NCBI GenBank assembly: GCA_016124945.1
Contig: WGMT01000063.1
Coordinates: 1-64,000, forward strand
Length of the DNA stretch: 64,000 nt
Direction of reading: 5' to 3'
Source: a bacterium
Lineage (GTDB): Bacteria; Chloroflexota; Anaerolineae; Caldilineales; Caldilineaceae
The notes under the pieces are model-generated. The model was not told the origin of the DNA, made no database searches, and worked only from the letters and a program-made list of their open reading frames with translations. Positions 19,201 to 28,120 of this stretch are shown piece by piece. A program made the position numbers and the translations under genes. The first letter of the stretch is position 1; each line of letters begins with the position of its first letter.

Positions 19201-20065
19201 CGCCCTGTGACAGCACAATTGAATCCAGGTACAAGAACGCGCGCTTGTCCCGATCCGTCTCCACGAAGAAGACGGTGTTGAGCATGCACCACAGGTTCGC
19301 CATGGCCGGGATGCGCATGGGCTGTACACCGTCTAGATCGTAGACACGGTCGTTGCATTGGAAGCGCATAAAGCCCATTTCGGCCAGGTCGAAGTCGAGA
19401 CGCAGGTAATACCAGTTCTGCTTGGTGGCAATTTCGTTGTAGCAGAGCTTCTGCGCGCCGCCGGGTAGATCTTCCCAACCTTCGGCGGCCAGGTGGAAAT
19501 GCGACTTGGTCTTGCCGCTGCCGCCGATGTCGAGGAGTTCCTCGCGACGAGATTTGAACTGCCATTGGCCCACTGCTTCACCGTTCACCGCGTTGAGGTA
19601 GCGTAGATGGGGCATGACCCGGTACGGATTGGGTTTGCTGTCGCCGTCCTGCAAATCAAAGAGGACGCCAACGGCGCGCACATCCGTCTCCGAAAGCGTC
19701 AACTCCGATGCCTCGGGTTTGAACGTGAAGTACGCCTCCAGCCGCACAGGACCGGCATGGCGAAAGGTCGCCCGCTTGATCCCTACGGCAAAGGAGCCTT
19801 CCTTCGCCCGTGTGGCCAGCTTCATGGCGTAGGTGCCGTTGAGTGATCCGTCGCTGCCCGTGTCCCATTGGGTGAGGTTGCTCAACTGCGGCACGCGCAG
19901 ATCGCGATAGGGCGGCAACATCGAATTGAGCGATCCTTCGTAATTGCCGATTAGCCCCGTCCACCCCTGCAAGCCGTGATCGAAGTCATCGAAGAACAGA
20001 ATCTTCGGCAGCGGATCAAAGCGCGACAGGGCGGGGGGGATGGTGAGGATTTGTTGAATGGTCAT
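19190..20065 (-). CDS. Jelly-roll (LamG-like) protein of unknown function
   Basis: A 291-aa soluble protein without signal peptide. The N-terminal FFDDFDHGLQGWTG motif and alternating strand pattern resemble concanavalin-type beta-sandwich modules that bind carbohydrate. The C-terminal part (FLYLDSIVLSQGE) reads like the last strands of such a sandwich. The annotated start is ATG 20065, 8 bases after AAAGGA; the longer open frame to 20164 translates an intergenic repeat. The stop codon lies within another repeat. It belongs to the minus-strand group containing an enolase-type dehydratase, so it may bind or process a sugar, but no catalytic residues are recognised. Confidence 0.65.
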   Translation of the reverse strand: MTIQQILTIPPALSRFDPLPKILFFDDFDHGLQGWTGLIGNYEGSLNSMLPPYRDLRVPQLSNLTQWDTGSDGSLNGTYAMKLATRAKEGSFAVGIKRATFRHAGPVRLEAYFTFKPEASELTLSETDVRAVGVLFDLQDGDSKPNPYRVMPHLRYLNAVNGEAVGQWQFKSRREELLDIGGSGKTKSHFHLAAEGWEDLPGGAQKLCYNEIATKQNWYYLRLDFDLAEMGFMRFQCNDRVYDLDGVQPMRIPAMANLWCMLNTVFFVETDRDKRAFLYLDSIVLSQGERE

Positions 20066-20083
20066 AGGTGGGTTCCTTTGGGA

Positions 20084-20237
20084 ATTTACGATTTGCGATT
20101 GACGATTTACGATTGTCGTGTTGACGATGTCGGTGGCGTGATTGGATTGTCGAGATTGTGGCATTGCCCAAAAAGCAAATTACCCAATCTCGAATTCACG
20201 CCCTCAACCGAAAAATCGTAAATCGTCAATCGTAAAT
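20084..20237. repeat. TTTACGATT-type dyad in the 20.07-20.24 kb gap
   Basis: The left arm, 20084-20117, and the right arm, about 20208-20237, both consist of ATTTACG/GATTGACG units and are complementary over about 20 bases with one mismatch. The family is the same as at 1185-1320. Confidence 0.85.
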
Positions 20238-20241
20238 CTTC

Positions 20242-20577
20242 TTATTCTTTAAGCGCCAAATAGACGATCACCGTCACACTTGCGCCTTCGGGTAGTTCGC
20301 CGACGGCGCGCAGCCAGCCGCCGAAATGACGGACACGGGCGAAGGTGACTTCGTCATGTTGGTTGGGGACGGGCAGCAGCGTGCCTTCGTCGGCCCAGTG
20401 CATGCCGTCGGGCGAAATCTGGATCTTCGCCATCACCCCTTCGGGCAGGCGCACGGCATCCAGGGCGCGGATGAAGTAGATCGCTTCCCCGGCCCAGGCC
20501 GTTTCATACGGTTCCACCTCGAACGTCCCCGTCCATGTGACGTTGCGTTCGACGACGGCGGTGTGGCTTTCACGCAT
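20242..20577 (-). CDS. Hypothetical protein, 111 aa
   Basis: A short soluble, mostly beta protein with no recognised family signature. It contains TGTFEVEPYETAWAGEAIYFIRALD near the start (cited here as two stretches, TGTFEVEPYE and AWAGEAIYFIRALD) and ISPDGMHWADEG in the middle, a phrase that looks like a beta-propeller or sandwich hairpin. It starts with ATG 20577, 28 bases after the end of the upstream dehydratase gene, so the two are probably in one transcript. No signal peptide or membrane segment is visible. A role tied to the neighbouring sugar-acid dehydratase is only suggested by position. Confidence 0.6.
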   Translation of the reverse strand: MRESHTAVVERNVTWTGTFEVEPYETAWAGEAIYFIRALDAVRLPEGVMAKIQISPDGMHWADEGTLLPVPNQHDEVTFARVRHFGGWLRAVGELPEGASVTVIVYLALKE

Positions 20578-20604
20578 AAAAACTCCCTCTTTGAAGAATT
20601 TTAA

Positions 20605-21882
20605 CTAGAATTTTCGTACCAAGAGATCTGCCCCCGCCGGCGGAATCTGGTAGGCGGCTTTGATCTCGCGCCAGAATTCGTCGTACTCGCGGTGACGGGA
20701 CTCGGTCAACTCGTATTGTGCCAGTTTGGCGTCGTCGAGATCGATGCCCAGGCCGGGGCCTTGAGGAAGCAGCATCGAACCATCCGCGATGACGAGTTTG
20801 CCGTCTTCGATGACATCACCGCTGAGGACATCGCCCACGTACTCAGGATAGATGGCGTCACCGGCGATGGTGAGTTCGGGGTGGGCGGCGGCGACGTGGA
20901 GTTTGGCCGCCTGCTGTACACCCAACTCAGTGCCGCTGTGTAGAGACGCCGCCAGCCCCAGCACATGCGCCACGGTGAAGAAATCGTGTAGCCCGCGGAT
21001 ACCGTTGGCGCCCTGAATGTCGCCCAACACCACATCCGCCGCCTGTTCGCGCTCCACCTGACGCAGAAAGTCGATGCGGTACGCGCCGTCCGCGGCAATG
21101 GGGACGGCGCTGGAACGCCGCAACGCGGCCAGCCCCGTCGTGTCCACACTGGGGACGCCCGCCTGCGTGGACACAGGGACACGCGACGGCACCCACTTCA
21201 GCGGCTCTTCCACGAATTCCAGATCCAACGGCTCCAGGATCTTCAACATGCGCTTCGCCACCGGCAACGACCAGCAGCCGTTGGGGTCCACGCGCAGGCG
21301 GATCTTGGGGCCGATGGCGGCGCGCACACGGGCCACCGCTTCGGCTTCGTCCAGCGGATCGTAGACGCCTAGTTTCATCTTCACCGTGCGGAAACCGTAG
21401 CGCTGGATCAGTGCCAACACGTGATCCACGCAGTTGTCCAGTGTCACTTCGCAGTTGCCGTCGCGGTCTTTGCCGCGGAAAAAGAAGTAGGCTGCTGTGG
21501 GGATGGCCGTCCGCTCGCCTTCGCCGCCCAGCAGCCGGTAGACAGGCACGCCCGCCGCCTTGCCCATGAGATCCCAACAGGCCAACTCTACGGCGATGGA
21601 CTCGGCGCTGTTGCCCAACTTCTGCATGATGCGCCGGTAGTCGAAAGGGCTTTCGCCGTGGATGCGCGGCGCGACCGTCTGCTCGAAGAGACGCAATTGC
21701 GCGTTTCGTTCCACGGCGTGGGTGGCCGAGACGCCCGCTTCGCCTATGCCGAACAGCCCCACGTCGGTGTGCACACGGATGAACGTCCGCAGTCGCGCCG
21801 GGTAGCTGACGCCATAGGCACTGAAAATCGGCGCGATGAAAGGAATGGCAACGCTGTAGGCTTCGAGGTGGGTGATGAGCAT
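20605..21882 (-). CDS. Glucarate dehydratase-like enolase-superfamily enzyme
   Basis: A 425-aa enolase-superfamily dehydratase. The KxK base motif VKMKLG, the first metal ligand in RLRVDPNGCW, the second in EFVEEPLK and the C-terminal LHSGTELGVQQAA histidine match the glucarate-dehydratase branch, which dehydrates aldarates to 5-keto-4-deoxyglucarate in the cytoplasm. The capping-domain signature SAESIAVELACWDLMGKAAGVPVYRLLGG is present (quoted as SAESIAVELACWDLMG and VYRLLGG). ATG 21882 is preferred; the longer frame to 21903 starts at TTG. It is the first gene of a short minus-strand group with two unknown proteins. It complements the mannonate and galactonate-type dehydratases at the left end, and substrate specificity remains unproven. 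Confidence 0.82.
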   Translation of the reverse strand: MLITHLEAYSVAIPFIAPIFSAYGVSYPARLRTFIRVHTDVGLFGIGEAGVSATHAVERNAQLRLFEQTVAPRIHGESPFDYRRIMQKLGNSAESIAVELACWDLMGKAAGVPVYRLLGGEGERTAIPTAAYFFFRGKDRDGNCEVTLDNCVDHVLALIQRYGFRTVKMKLGVYDPLDEAEAVARVRAAIGPKIRLRVDPNGCWSLPVAKRMLKILEPLDLEFVEEPLKWVPSRVPVSTQAGVPSVDTTGLAALRRSSAVPIAADGAYRIDFLRQVEREQAADVVLGDIQGANGIRGLHDFFTVAHVLGLAASLHSGTELGVQQAAKLHVAAAHPELTIAGDAIYPEYVGDVLSGDVIEDGKLVIADGSMLLPQGPGLGIDLDDAKLAQYELTESRHREYDEFWREIKAAYQIPPAGADLLVRKF

Positions 21883-22080
21883 GGGCAGAGTGTTTGTGTA
21901 CAAAGTGATGATGGGATTGTGAGGATGATGAGATGATGAAGCGACTCACCTGTTCGTCATGATACACGGTTTAAGGGAGTAAAGAAAACTGTGGGGATTT
22001 GCTGGACGCATCTCATCTGGCGCGAGTTTGACCTTCCCGGAAGGTTGTTGCGCATGGCGTAGACATTTGTGTTTCAAACA

Positions 22081-22118
22081 AACATGCCTTCACACAGTCA
22101 ACCGTGTGAAGGCATGTT
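22081..22118. terminator. Perfect 15-bp hairpin near 22.1 kb
   Basis: AACATGCCTTCACAC at 22081-22095 pairs exactly with GTGTGAAGGCATGTT at 22104-22118 across an 8-base loop. On the minus strand it lies after the SET-domain gene (ends 22156) and before the enolase gene, so it would end the former's transcript. The flank on that strand is TTTGTTTGAAAC, a weak T-rich tail. Confidence 0.8.
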
Positions 22119-22155
22119 CTGAATAAAGAGCTTAGAGTGGCTTTAAACTATTTGC

Positions 22156-22614
22156 TCAAGCCACGCTCAACGCAGCGTGAATCTCCCGTGCGTGTCGGCT
22201 CACACCCAGCGCCATCAGCCGCTCCTGTTCTTCCGGCGTCATCTCGGCGAAACCGACGCTCCGCCCGGCGCAACGGGGTGTTCCACAGGCGCACGCGTCC
22301 ACGGCCACGCTGTAAATCTCACTCATGCCGTAGTGGAAGGTCAACTCGGTGCCGGTTGGGATGTCCATAGCCGCCACAAAATCGAACGCCTCGGCGTTGT
22401 CCCGTAAGCCCAGGTTCGGTTCACACGAGTGGGAGAAGAGAATACCGGGTTCATCCACATAGATGTGCAGATTTTCTCCCTTCTGCAAACTGTATCGGTC
22501 TCGTTGTTCGACTTGGCGCACCAAATTTGAGATACAGACCGTCTCCCCTTTTTGAATGTCTTGCGTTGCTACCACAATTCGCCCCTTGACAGGGTGCTGT
22601 TGAATCTGCCACAT
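22156..22614 (-). CDS. Bacterial SET-domain protein with post-SET cysteines
   Basis: A 152-aa SET-domain protein, the fold of S-adenosylmethionine-dependent lysine methyltransferases. The order is KGRIVVATQDIQKGE (N-terminal SET motif), FSHSCEPNLGL (the pseudoknot H-x-C-x-PN motif), GTELTFHYG, then a post-SET-like cluster CACGTPRCAG whose three cysteines, with the one in SHSC, could hold a zinc ion. The length is minimal, so there is little room for an extra substrate domain. Its target is unknown. Bacterial members are sporadic and thought to be acquired from eukaryotes or to act on basic proteins. It is transcribed alone, between a hairpin and a gene-poor gap. Confidence 0.82.
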   Translation of the reverse strand: MWQIQQHPVKGRIVVATQDIQKGETVCISNLVRQVEQRDRYSLQKGENLHIYVDEPGILFSHSCEPNLGLRDNAEAFDFVAAMDIPTGTELTFHYGMSEIYSVAVDACACGTPRCAGRSVGFAEMTPEEQERLMALGVSRHAREIHAALSVA

Positions 22615-23158
22615 GGATCCACTCCCATTAACAAAAGTTACGCACGATGAACTTCACGAACATCGGCCCAATGAGGCATTAAAAAAACACCATGCACAAC
22701 AGTGCACAGTGGCTTAACGCCTTGTGGCTAAGCGCCTGCCCATATCGGTACCTTCACCATTGAGGTACACGGGTAGTCGCCCACAGATTTAATTGTGATA
22801 CGCGGTGCTTCCTAATGAGGATCGACTACATGCTGACGTTCACTGCTGATGATGCGCAGAGGGGACAATCAGTGTGGTAGTTTCTGGATGGGGGAACAAC
22901 TGCTTCCAGAGAGTGGCTTCAAATCCATCGAAATTCTTCGACACGCAAATGATCTTATCCGAAACACAGGCAAATATCAATTGCAGCAATGTACAATTTC
23001 AGTAATTCACGATTTTAACGCGGAGTAGGCATCCTCAGATGCCGGGTAGAGCTGAACAAGCCGCATCTGAGGATGCTCTCTCCGCAACTCCAAAGAGAAT
23101 CGTGAAGTACTGAATTTACGATGTGTCTGTCCATGCGCTGTAATTTTAGGATAGAGAC
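22615..23158. other. Gene-poor gap with a nested hairpin at 22998-23114
   Basis: No coding sequence is supported in these 544 bases. The right half folds: TTCAGTAATTCACGATT (22998-23014) pairs with 23098-23114 with single mismatches, CGGAG pairs with CTCCG, and GCATCCTCAGATGC (23029-23042) is exactly complementary to 23063-23076. The hairpin lies just downstream of the membrane protein gene ending at 23159 and may end its transcript. The left half contains nothing recognisable apart from the leader of the SET-domain gene. Confidence 0.75.
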
Positions 23159-23884
23159 TTACTGTGCTGTGCGGCCCTGCTGAAGCACCATCAACTTCTG
23201 CCAAATCTTGCGTGATAGCCCTGTGGTGAGCGATTCGATTTCGTTCACAGAGGCCAACACGACCGGGTTGTCGAAATCTTGAACGTAGAGCGCTGCCAAC
23301 TTGCCCAGCAGCGAGAGCATTTCGCTGCAATAGTCGAGGTATCGCCCCAATTCAAATGGGGTCAGTTCGTGGCGGGGCGAGGCAGGTGTGAGCAACGTTT
23401 GTGGGCGTAGCCCTTCGGGATCCTTGGTCAACTGATGCATGTCGACAATGTGGGCCAATGAACGGAGTTTGTGCAGCGCCTTCAATGCCCGTTGTTGCTT
23501 AAGATGGGTCTCACGCCGCGCCAGGAAGAAGACTGCCGCGCCGATGAAGAATGCATCGTTGATCAGCGATTCCACGGCCTGTAGGTAATCGATCAGATTC
23601 ACCGTCCCCACCGGCGCTTCTACCACCAAAAATGATACGACGATCAGCCCTGCCAGCGCCAGGATCAGGAGTGCAGTGGCAAGACGCACCCAGATGATCG
23701 GCCGCGGGATCTCCCTCGCTTCGTCGCGCGCTTTGTGGGCAACGGTAATCACTTGTTGGGAGAGATTGTAAAGACTGGACTGCGGAAAGCGCTCGCCGAT
23801 ACGGGCAGTCAAGCGTTCGACGGTGGTCACGATCCTGTCTGCGTCCAACGAGGTGTAATTGAGGCGAGTATCTCTTTCGGGCAT
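23159..23884 (-). CDS. Two-helix membrane protein of unknown function
   Basis: A 241-aa protein with two membrane segments near residues 64-88 and 105-125, flanked by helical soluble regions. The N-terminal part (DADRIVTTVERLTARIGERFP) and the stretch after the second helix (RRETHLKQQRALKALHKLR) are probably amphipathic or coiled-coil. No catalytic motif is visible. I do not recognise a named family. The gene stands alone on the minus strand, divergent from the VanZ-like gene, with start ATG 23884. Confidence 0.7.
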   Translation of the reverse strand: MPERDTRLNYTSLDADRIVTTVERLTARIGERFPQSSLYNLSQQVITVAHKARDEAREIPRPIIWVRLATALLILALAGLIVVSFLVVEAPVGTVNLIDYLQAVESLINDAFFIGAAVFFLARRETHLKQQRALKALHKLRSLAHIVDMHQLTKDPEGLRPQTLLTPASPRHELTPFELGRYLDYCSEMLSLLGKLAALYVQDFDNPVVLASVNEIESLTTGLSRKIWQKLMVLQQGRTAQ

Positions 23885-24140
23885 CGCTCGTCTGTCTCAG
23901 GGATGTGGATAAGGATAGTTGCATCATATCACAAGCCGGCATCGTTCGGCTCACCCATTGTGCCGATAATGGTTGAGATTGGGGATGCCTGAAACGATCC
24001 TGATCGCATAGAATGATTTTTAAGTTGTTTTGTCTGGAGATGGTCCAATCGGTAAGTGAACTTTTGCCTATACTCTCTGCTGAAACAACACAACCTAGAT
24101 AGCGTGACGAAGACAATGCATGTGTCAAAATGGGAGGAAT

Positions 24141-24590
24141 ATGTTGGTGCGCAAATACTTGTTGTTGCTGGTGTTGATTGTGGCGATAGTCTTCCCTTTG
24201 GGCTGGTTCGTGCGCCAATTGCCATTCGGCTATCACTTTTTCAACCAGGTTTTTAAGTACGAGTGGGCGCACATTGCCGGCCATCTTGTGATTTTTGCTG
24301 TGTTGGCGATTTTCTTGAGCCGCCTGCTCTATGAGCGCTACCCGGAGCGATCTTTCCTCTACCGTTTTGCCTGGATTGCCGGCGTTGTCTTTGTGGTGGC
24401 TACGGCGCAGGAGGCATTCCAAATCATCTCAATGGGGCGCACGATTGGCCGGGCGGAATTTTTCGATCTGGCCACCGATCTAGTCGGCGCGCTCCTCGGC
24501 GCATCTGTGGAACAAATCCTGGCGCGCCATGACGGTTCGCTGCGCTGGACACCACCTGATACAAACCTGCACCCCCCAACTGCTGAATAG
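24141..24590 (+). CDS. VanZ-like membrane protein
   Basis: A 149-aa protein with four hydrophobic segments (near residues 4-22, 42-60, 75-92 and 112-128) and the VanZ-like order: an HIAGHLVIFAVLA segment, QEAFQIISMGRT and a final DLATDLVGALLGA helix. VanZ-family proteins are linked to teicoplanin resistance in enterococci, but most bacterial members have no known role. The start is uncertain: GGGAGG at 24132-24137 is only 3 bases from ATG 24141, 6 from TTG 24144 and 9 from GTG 24147, so GTG may be the true start. The longer frame from 24120 lacks a ribosome site. Confidence 0.8.
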   Translation: MLVRKYLLLLVLIVAIVFPLGWFVRQLPFGYHFFNQVFKYEWAHIAGHLVIFAVLAIFLSRLLYERYPERSFLYRFAWIAGVVFVVATAQEAFQIISMGRTIGRAEFFDLATDLVGALLGASVEQILARHDGSLRWTPPDTNLHPPTAE

Positions 24591-24702
24591 TCATTTGCCC
24601 CATGCTTTTTTTACAATATTTGCTACGATCATCGTATAAGCGCTAAGACTCCGTGCTTCCCTCTGTGTGCTGCGACTTTGTTGACAGGCCAGGAGGTGCT
24701 TC

Positions 24703-26220
24703 ATGAGACGGAACCGCGTTGTTATCAACTGGCAGATGATCACCGAGGACGCCGACTGGGAGCAGGTGCAGCATCCGCCGCCCGAACCGTCTGTGCCCGA
24801 CTCTCCTCAAACGCGACGGCGCAGGATCGTTCTGGCTGCATCTCTTGCTGTCGTTTTGGTTGTCGGCGTCTATTTCCTCTGGCGGCTGGCGCAATCCGGG
24901 CTTGAGCAGATCGCCGCCGACCTGGAAGAGACCTTTACCCTCGAAAGCTGTACCACTCCCGCCGCCCCTGCACAAGTACAGGTCGATCTGGCCGAATTTG
25001 AGCCTCAAGGCGAGCTTGTCATCGCCGACGTGGTGGTACACGATCCGACACAGCCCCTTCCGTATCGAGAGACACGCTGCTACGTCCGCACTGAAGACGG
25101 GCTTGAGCGTGGCCAACTGCTGCCCGTCTACTGGGGAGAGCAGCATCAGCTCGAAAGCGATTACTTCAGCTTTCGTTTCTATCACCGCGACGCCGACGCT
25201 GTAGCCCAGGCTGTCCCCAAAATCGATGCACTCTATGACAGGTTGAGCCGTCTTCTGGCGCTAGATCAGACCTGTTCCCCACAGCGTATGACCGTCGATG
25301 TGCTGTCAGAGATGCCTGCTACCCCGCTCGTGTTTGCCGGCAACGGTGGGCAGATCCTACAGATCGCGTCCCCCGCGCTGATGATGATCCCCATCTCGAT
25401 GGATGATGCCGACTATCTGGTGCAGGCTGTCACCGTTCCACTGGTGCGCCTGCTGGTTTTCGACTTGATGGACGATGTTCAGGCGTCGCAACGTTGGCGG
25501 CCACTGGTCGAAGCACTGCGTCTCTGGCTCTTCTGGGAAAGCGATGGTCCGCTCTCGGTGTGGCGCGAGGATGTCATCCCCTGGCTCTATGACGGCGCAG
25601 GCACATGCGCCGCACTTGCCTCCGGCCCACCGGAAGCGTACCGGCAGTTCTGCCAATCTCTGACCGGATTCAACTTGCACCCGCTCGATCTATCGATTCC
25701 GCTACCCTGTGATAATGCCGTCGCTACCGGCGAGGTGGGGTTGTACATCTTTTCCGCCAACTGGCCCCTGGCGTTGACCGAGTTGGCCGCGCCACTCTCG
25801 TGTACGTGGAGCGTCGATCCAAATCGCCTCTACTGCCTCTTCCCGCCCAACATCCCAACCCGGCTGGCCGAATTCACCCCACCGACGTCCGGCACCTACA
25901 GTGAGGCCGCCGAGATCAGGCGGTTACTCAACTACCGCGCTCAGGTTGTGGCCATAACCACGATCCTCGACTATGCCACCGCCGAGTATGGCGCTGCCAC
26001 ATTGGTGGATCTCGTCCACGCGCTTGGCCTGTATGAAGATTGGGAAAGCCTGATCCCGGCTGTCTACGGCGTCGATACAACGACGTTTGAAGCCGGTTGG
26101 CAGGAGTACGTAAAGGTGCACTATGGGGTAGACGGTGGGGTAGGCGTCGAGTTCTTCGACGCCCTGGCCCGTTTTGAAACAGAGGTGACGGTAAGCTACG
26201 GGATCTACAGAGGAGAGTAA
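24703..26220 (+). CDS. Membrane-anchored protein of unknown function, possibly a degenerate peptidase-MA fold
   Basis: A 505-aa protein with a short cytoplasmic tail, one membrane helix near residues 46-67 (RRIVLAASLAVVLVVGVYFLW region) and an outside domain. Residues about 150-190 (YFSFRFYHRDADAVAQAV) resemble the start of peptidase-MA/gluzincin-like domains, and the later segment TTIFLDYATAEYGAATLVDLV-type and WQEYVKVHYG at the C-terminus resemble their end. No HExxH zinc motif is found; the expected place reads VEALRLWLFWESD. It is either a catalytically dead relative or a different fold. ATG 24703 follows AGGAGG. It ends 6 bases from the convergent permease gene. Confidence 0.6.
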   Translation: MRRNRVVINWQMITEDADWEQVQHPPPEPSVPDSPQTRRRRIVLAASLAVVLVVGVYFLWRLAQSGLEQIAADLEETFTLESCTTPAAPAQVQVDLAEFEPQGELVIADVVVHDPTQPLPYRETRCYVRTEDGLERGQLLPVYWGEQHQLESDYFSFRFYHRDADAVAQAVPKIDALYDRLSRLLALDQTCSPQRMTVDVLSEMPATPLVFAGNGGQILQIASPALMMIPISMDDADYLVQAVTVPLVRLLVFDLMDDVQASQRWRPLVEALRLWLFWESDGPLSVWREDVIPWLYDGAGTCAALASGPPEAYRQFCQSLTGFNLHPLDLSIPLPCDNAVATGEVGLYIFSANWPLALTELAAPLSCTWSVDPNRLYCLFPPNIPTRLAEFTPPTSGTYSEAAEIRRLLNYRAQVVAITTILDYATAEYGAATLVDLVHALGLYEDWESLIPAVYGVDTTTFEAGWQEYVKVHYGVDGGVGVEFFDALARFETEVTVSYGIYRGE

Positions 26221-26225
26221 CGCGC

Positions 26226-27143
26226 CTATCCCCGCAGCCGCGGATCAAGGACATCACGCAGCCAGTCGCCCAAAAAGACGACGCCCAGCACCGTGATGGT
26301 AATCGCTATGCCGGGGAAGGTGGCCATCCACCAGGCGCTGCCGATGTATTGGCGACCATCGGCCAGCATCACGCCCCAGGTGACAGTGGGCGACTGTACC
26401 CCCAGCCCCAGGAAACTCAACGACGACTCGGCCAGGATCGTCACCCCCACCTGTAACGCCGCCAAGATCACCGCCGACGCCAGCACGTTGGGCAAAATGT
26501 GCTTGATCATGATCCCCGAATCTTCGCGCCCCACCACCCGCGCCGCGGTGACATAATCCAGCTCGCGCAACACGAGCACTTCGCCGCGGGCGACGCGCGC
26601 GTAGGTCACCCAGCCGGTAAAGCCCAGCACGAGGATCAACGTGGTCAAACTTGGCCCCACCACCCCCGACACCGCCACCGCCAGAATGATAAACGGGATC
26701 GCCAGCAAACCGTCGGCGATGCGCATGAGGATGGCATCGAGCCAGCCCCCTGCAAACCCGGCGAGGATGCCGTAGAGCACGCCGATGACGCCTGCAATGA
26801 CCACCGACGCCACCCCTACAATCACCGAAACGCGGCTGCCCAGGATCACGCGGCTCAAAATATCGCGCCCCAATTGGTCTGTCCCCAGCCAGTAGGTGCC
26901 GTTGTCGTCGCTGAAGCCGGGCGCTTGAAAGCGGGCGCGCAAGTTGTGCTGTGTGGCATCGTGCGGTGAAAGCATCGGCCCAAAGACGGCGGCAAACAGC
27001 ACCAACAGCACAATGATCAGCCCAATCGATCCCACCGGGCTGCTACGCAGCGACAACCACAGCCGTCGCCACCGGCTCGGTCGCGTCCGCTGTACAGCCA
27101 TCAATGTTGAATTCAAACGTTCAGGTTGCGTCGTGGTTGTCAT
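26226..27143 (-). CDS. Peptide/nickel-type ABC transporter permease (DppC-like)
   Basis: A 305-aa inner-membrane permease of the oligopeptide/nickel class. The N-terminal extension and the first helix (GSIGLIIVLLVLFAAVFGP) match OppC/DppC proteins. The LGTDQLGRDILSRVILGSR segment is diagnostic (quoted as LGTDQLGRDILSRV), and the cytoplasmic EAA-type loop reads YVTAARVVGREDSGIMIKHILPN, cited as ARVVGREDSGIMIKHILPN. It follows the DppB-like gene after a 5-base gap. No DppD/DppF ATPase genes are in the window, so the ATPases must be encoded elsewhere. Confidence 0.92.
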   Translation of the reverse strand: MTTTTQPERLNSTLMAVQRTRPSRWRRLWLSLRSSPVGSIGLIIVLLVLFAAVFGPMLSPHDATQHNLRARFQAPGFSDDNGTYWLGTDQLGRDILSRVILGSRVSVIVGVASVVIAGVIGVLYGILAGFAGGWLDAILMRIADGLLAIPFIILAVAVSGVVGPSLTTLILVLGFTGWVTYARVARGEVLVLRELDYVTAARVVGREDSGIMIKHILPNVLASAVILAALQVGVTILAESSLSFLGLGVQSPTVTWGVMLADGRQYIGSAWWMATFPGIAITITVLGVVFLGDWLRDVLDPRLRG

Positions 27144-27148
27144 GGTTC

Positions 27149-28066
27149 CTACCGATAGCGAATGCGCGGATCAACAAACGTATACAAAATGTCCACAACC
27201 AGGTTAATCAGGATGAAGGTGAGGGCGAACCAGAAGAGACCGGCCTGCACCACGGTAATGTCGCGCACGTTGATCGATTCGATCATCAATCGGCCCAGCC
27301 CCGGCCAGGCGAAGACGGCTTCCACCACCACCGAACCACCCAGCAGCCAGCCCAGTTGCAGCCCCAGCGCGGTGAGCACGGGGATCAGCGCGTTGCGCAG
27401 CGCATGGCCGATAACCACACGGTTGCGTTGCAGCCCTTTGCTGTAGGCGGTGCGGATGTAATCTTGCCCCAGCACTTCTAGCATCGAGGACCGCGTCAGC
27501 CGCGAGATGCGCGCCGCCATGCCGGTGCCCAATGTCACCGCGGGCATGATCAACGCCTGCCAGCTTTCGTTGCCGAAGGCCGGCAGCGCCCGCAACGAGA
27601 CTGAAAAGATCAAAATCAGCATCAGCCCCAACCAGAAACTGGGCATGGCCGTACCAATGGTAGCCAGCGTGGTGCTGAGCAGATCGATCCAACTGTTACG
27701 ATTCAGTGCGGAGATCACCCCGAGCGGAATCGCAATGACCACGCCAATCACGGCTGACGCCAGCGCGAGGACGTAGGTCCACATGAGCCGTTCAAGCACC
27801 AGATCCATGGCTGGAATACGGTATTGGATCGATTGCCCAAAGTCACCGGTGATCGCCTTACCCAAGAAGATCAGATACTGCTCCCACAGCGGCTTGTCGA
27901 ATCCCCAGGCAGCGCGCAGCCGTTCGATCTGCTCCTCGCTGAACGTGGGCGGTGCCATCACCGTCACCGGGTCACCCTTCAACCGCACGAGAAAGAAGAC
28001 GATCAGCGAGACGATGAAGATGGTGATCACCAGTTGAAACAAGCGTTGTAGGATATAGGCTTGCAT
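27149..28066 (-). CDS. Peptide/nickel-type ABC transporter permease (DppB-like)
   Basis: A 305-aa permease with the DppB/OppB features: an N-terminal helix with LFQLVITIFIVSLIVFFLVR, the outside loop ending in GKAITGDFGQSIQY, and the cytoplasmic EAA loop LGQDYIRTAYSKGLQRNRVV (20 residues). The C-terminal helix precedes DPRIRYR. It forms the translocation pore with the downstream DppC-like protein and receives substrate from the upstream lipoprotein. Start ATG 28066 is preceded by a weak AGGAT ribosome site. Substrate could be a peptide, an opine or another small amide; neighbouring hydrolases favour an N-acylated or peptide-like compound. Confidence 0.92.
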   Translation of the reverse strand: MQAYILQRLFQLVITIFIVSLIVFFLVRLKGDPVTVMAPPTFSEEQIERLRAAWGFDKPLWEQYLIFLGKAITGDFGQSIQYRIPAMDLVLERLMWTYVLALASAVIGVVIAIPLGVISALNRNSWIDLLSTTLATIGTAMPSFWLGLMLILIFSVSLRALPAFGNESWQALIMPAVTLGTGMAARISRLTRSSMLEVLGQDYIRTAYSKGLQRNRVVIGHALRNALIPVLTALGLQLGWLLGGSVVVEAVFAWPGLGRLMIESINVRDITVVQAGLFWFALTFILINLVVDILYTFVDPRIRYR

Positions 28067-28120
28067 AACGAGATCCTGTCGAGAAAGAGATGCCAGGCGA
28101 GAGTGACGGCGTGAGGGGTG

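Noticed and set aside
20066..20164. N-terminal extension of the jelly-roll protein
   Set aside because: It translates an intergenic repeat arm, and a good AAAGGA site supports the internal ATG at 20065.
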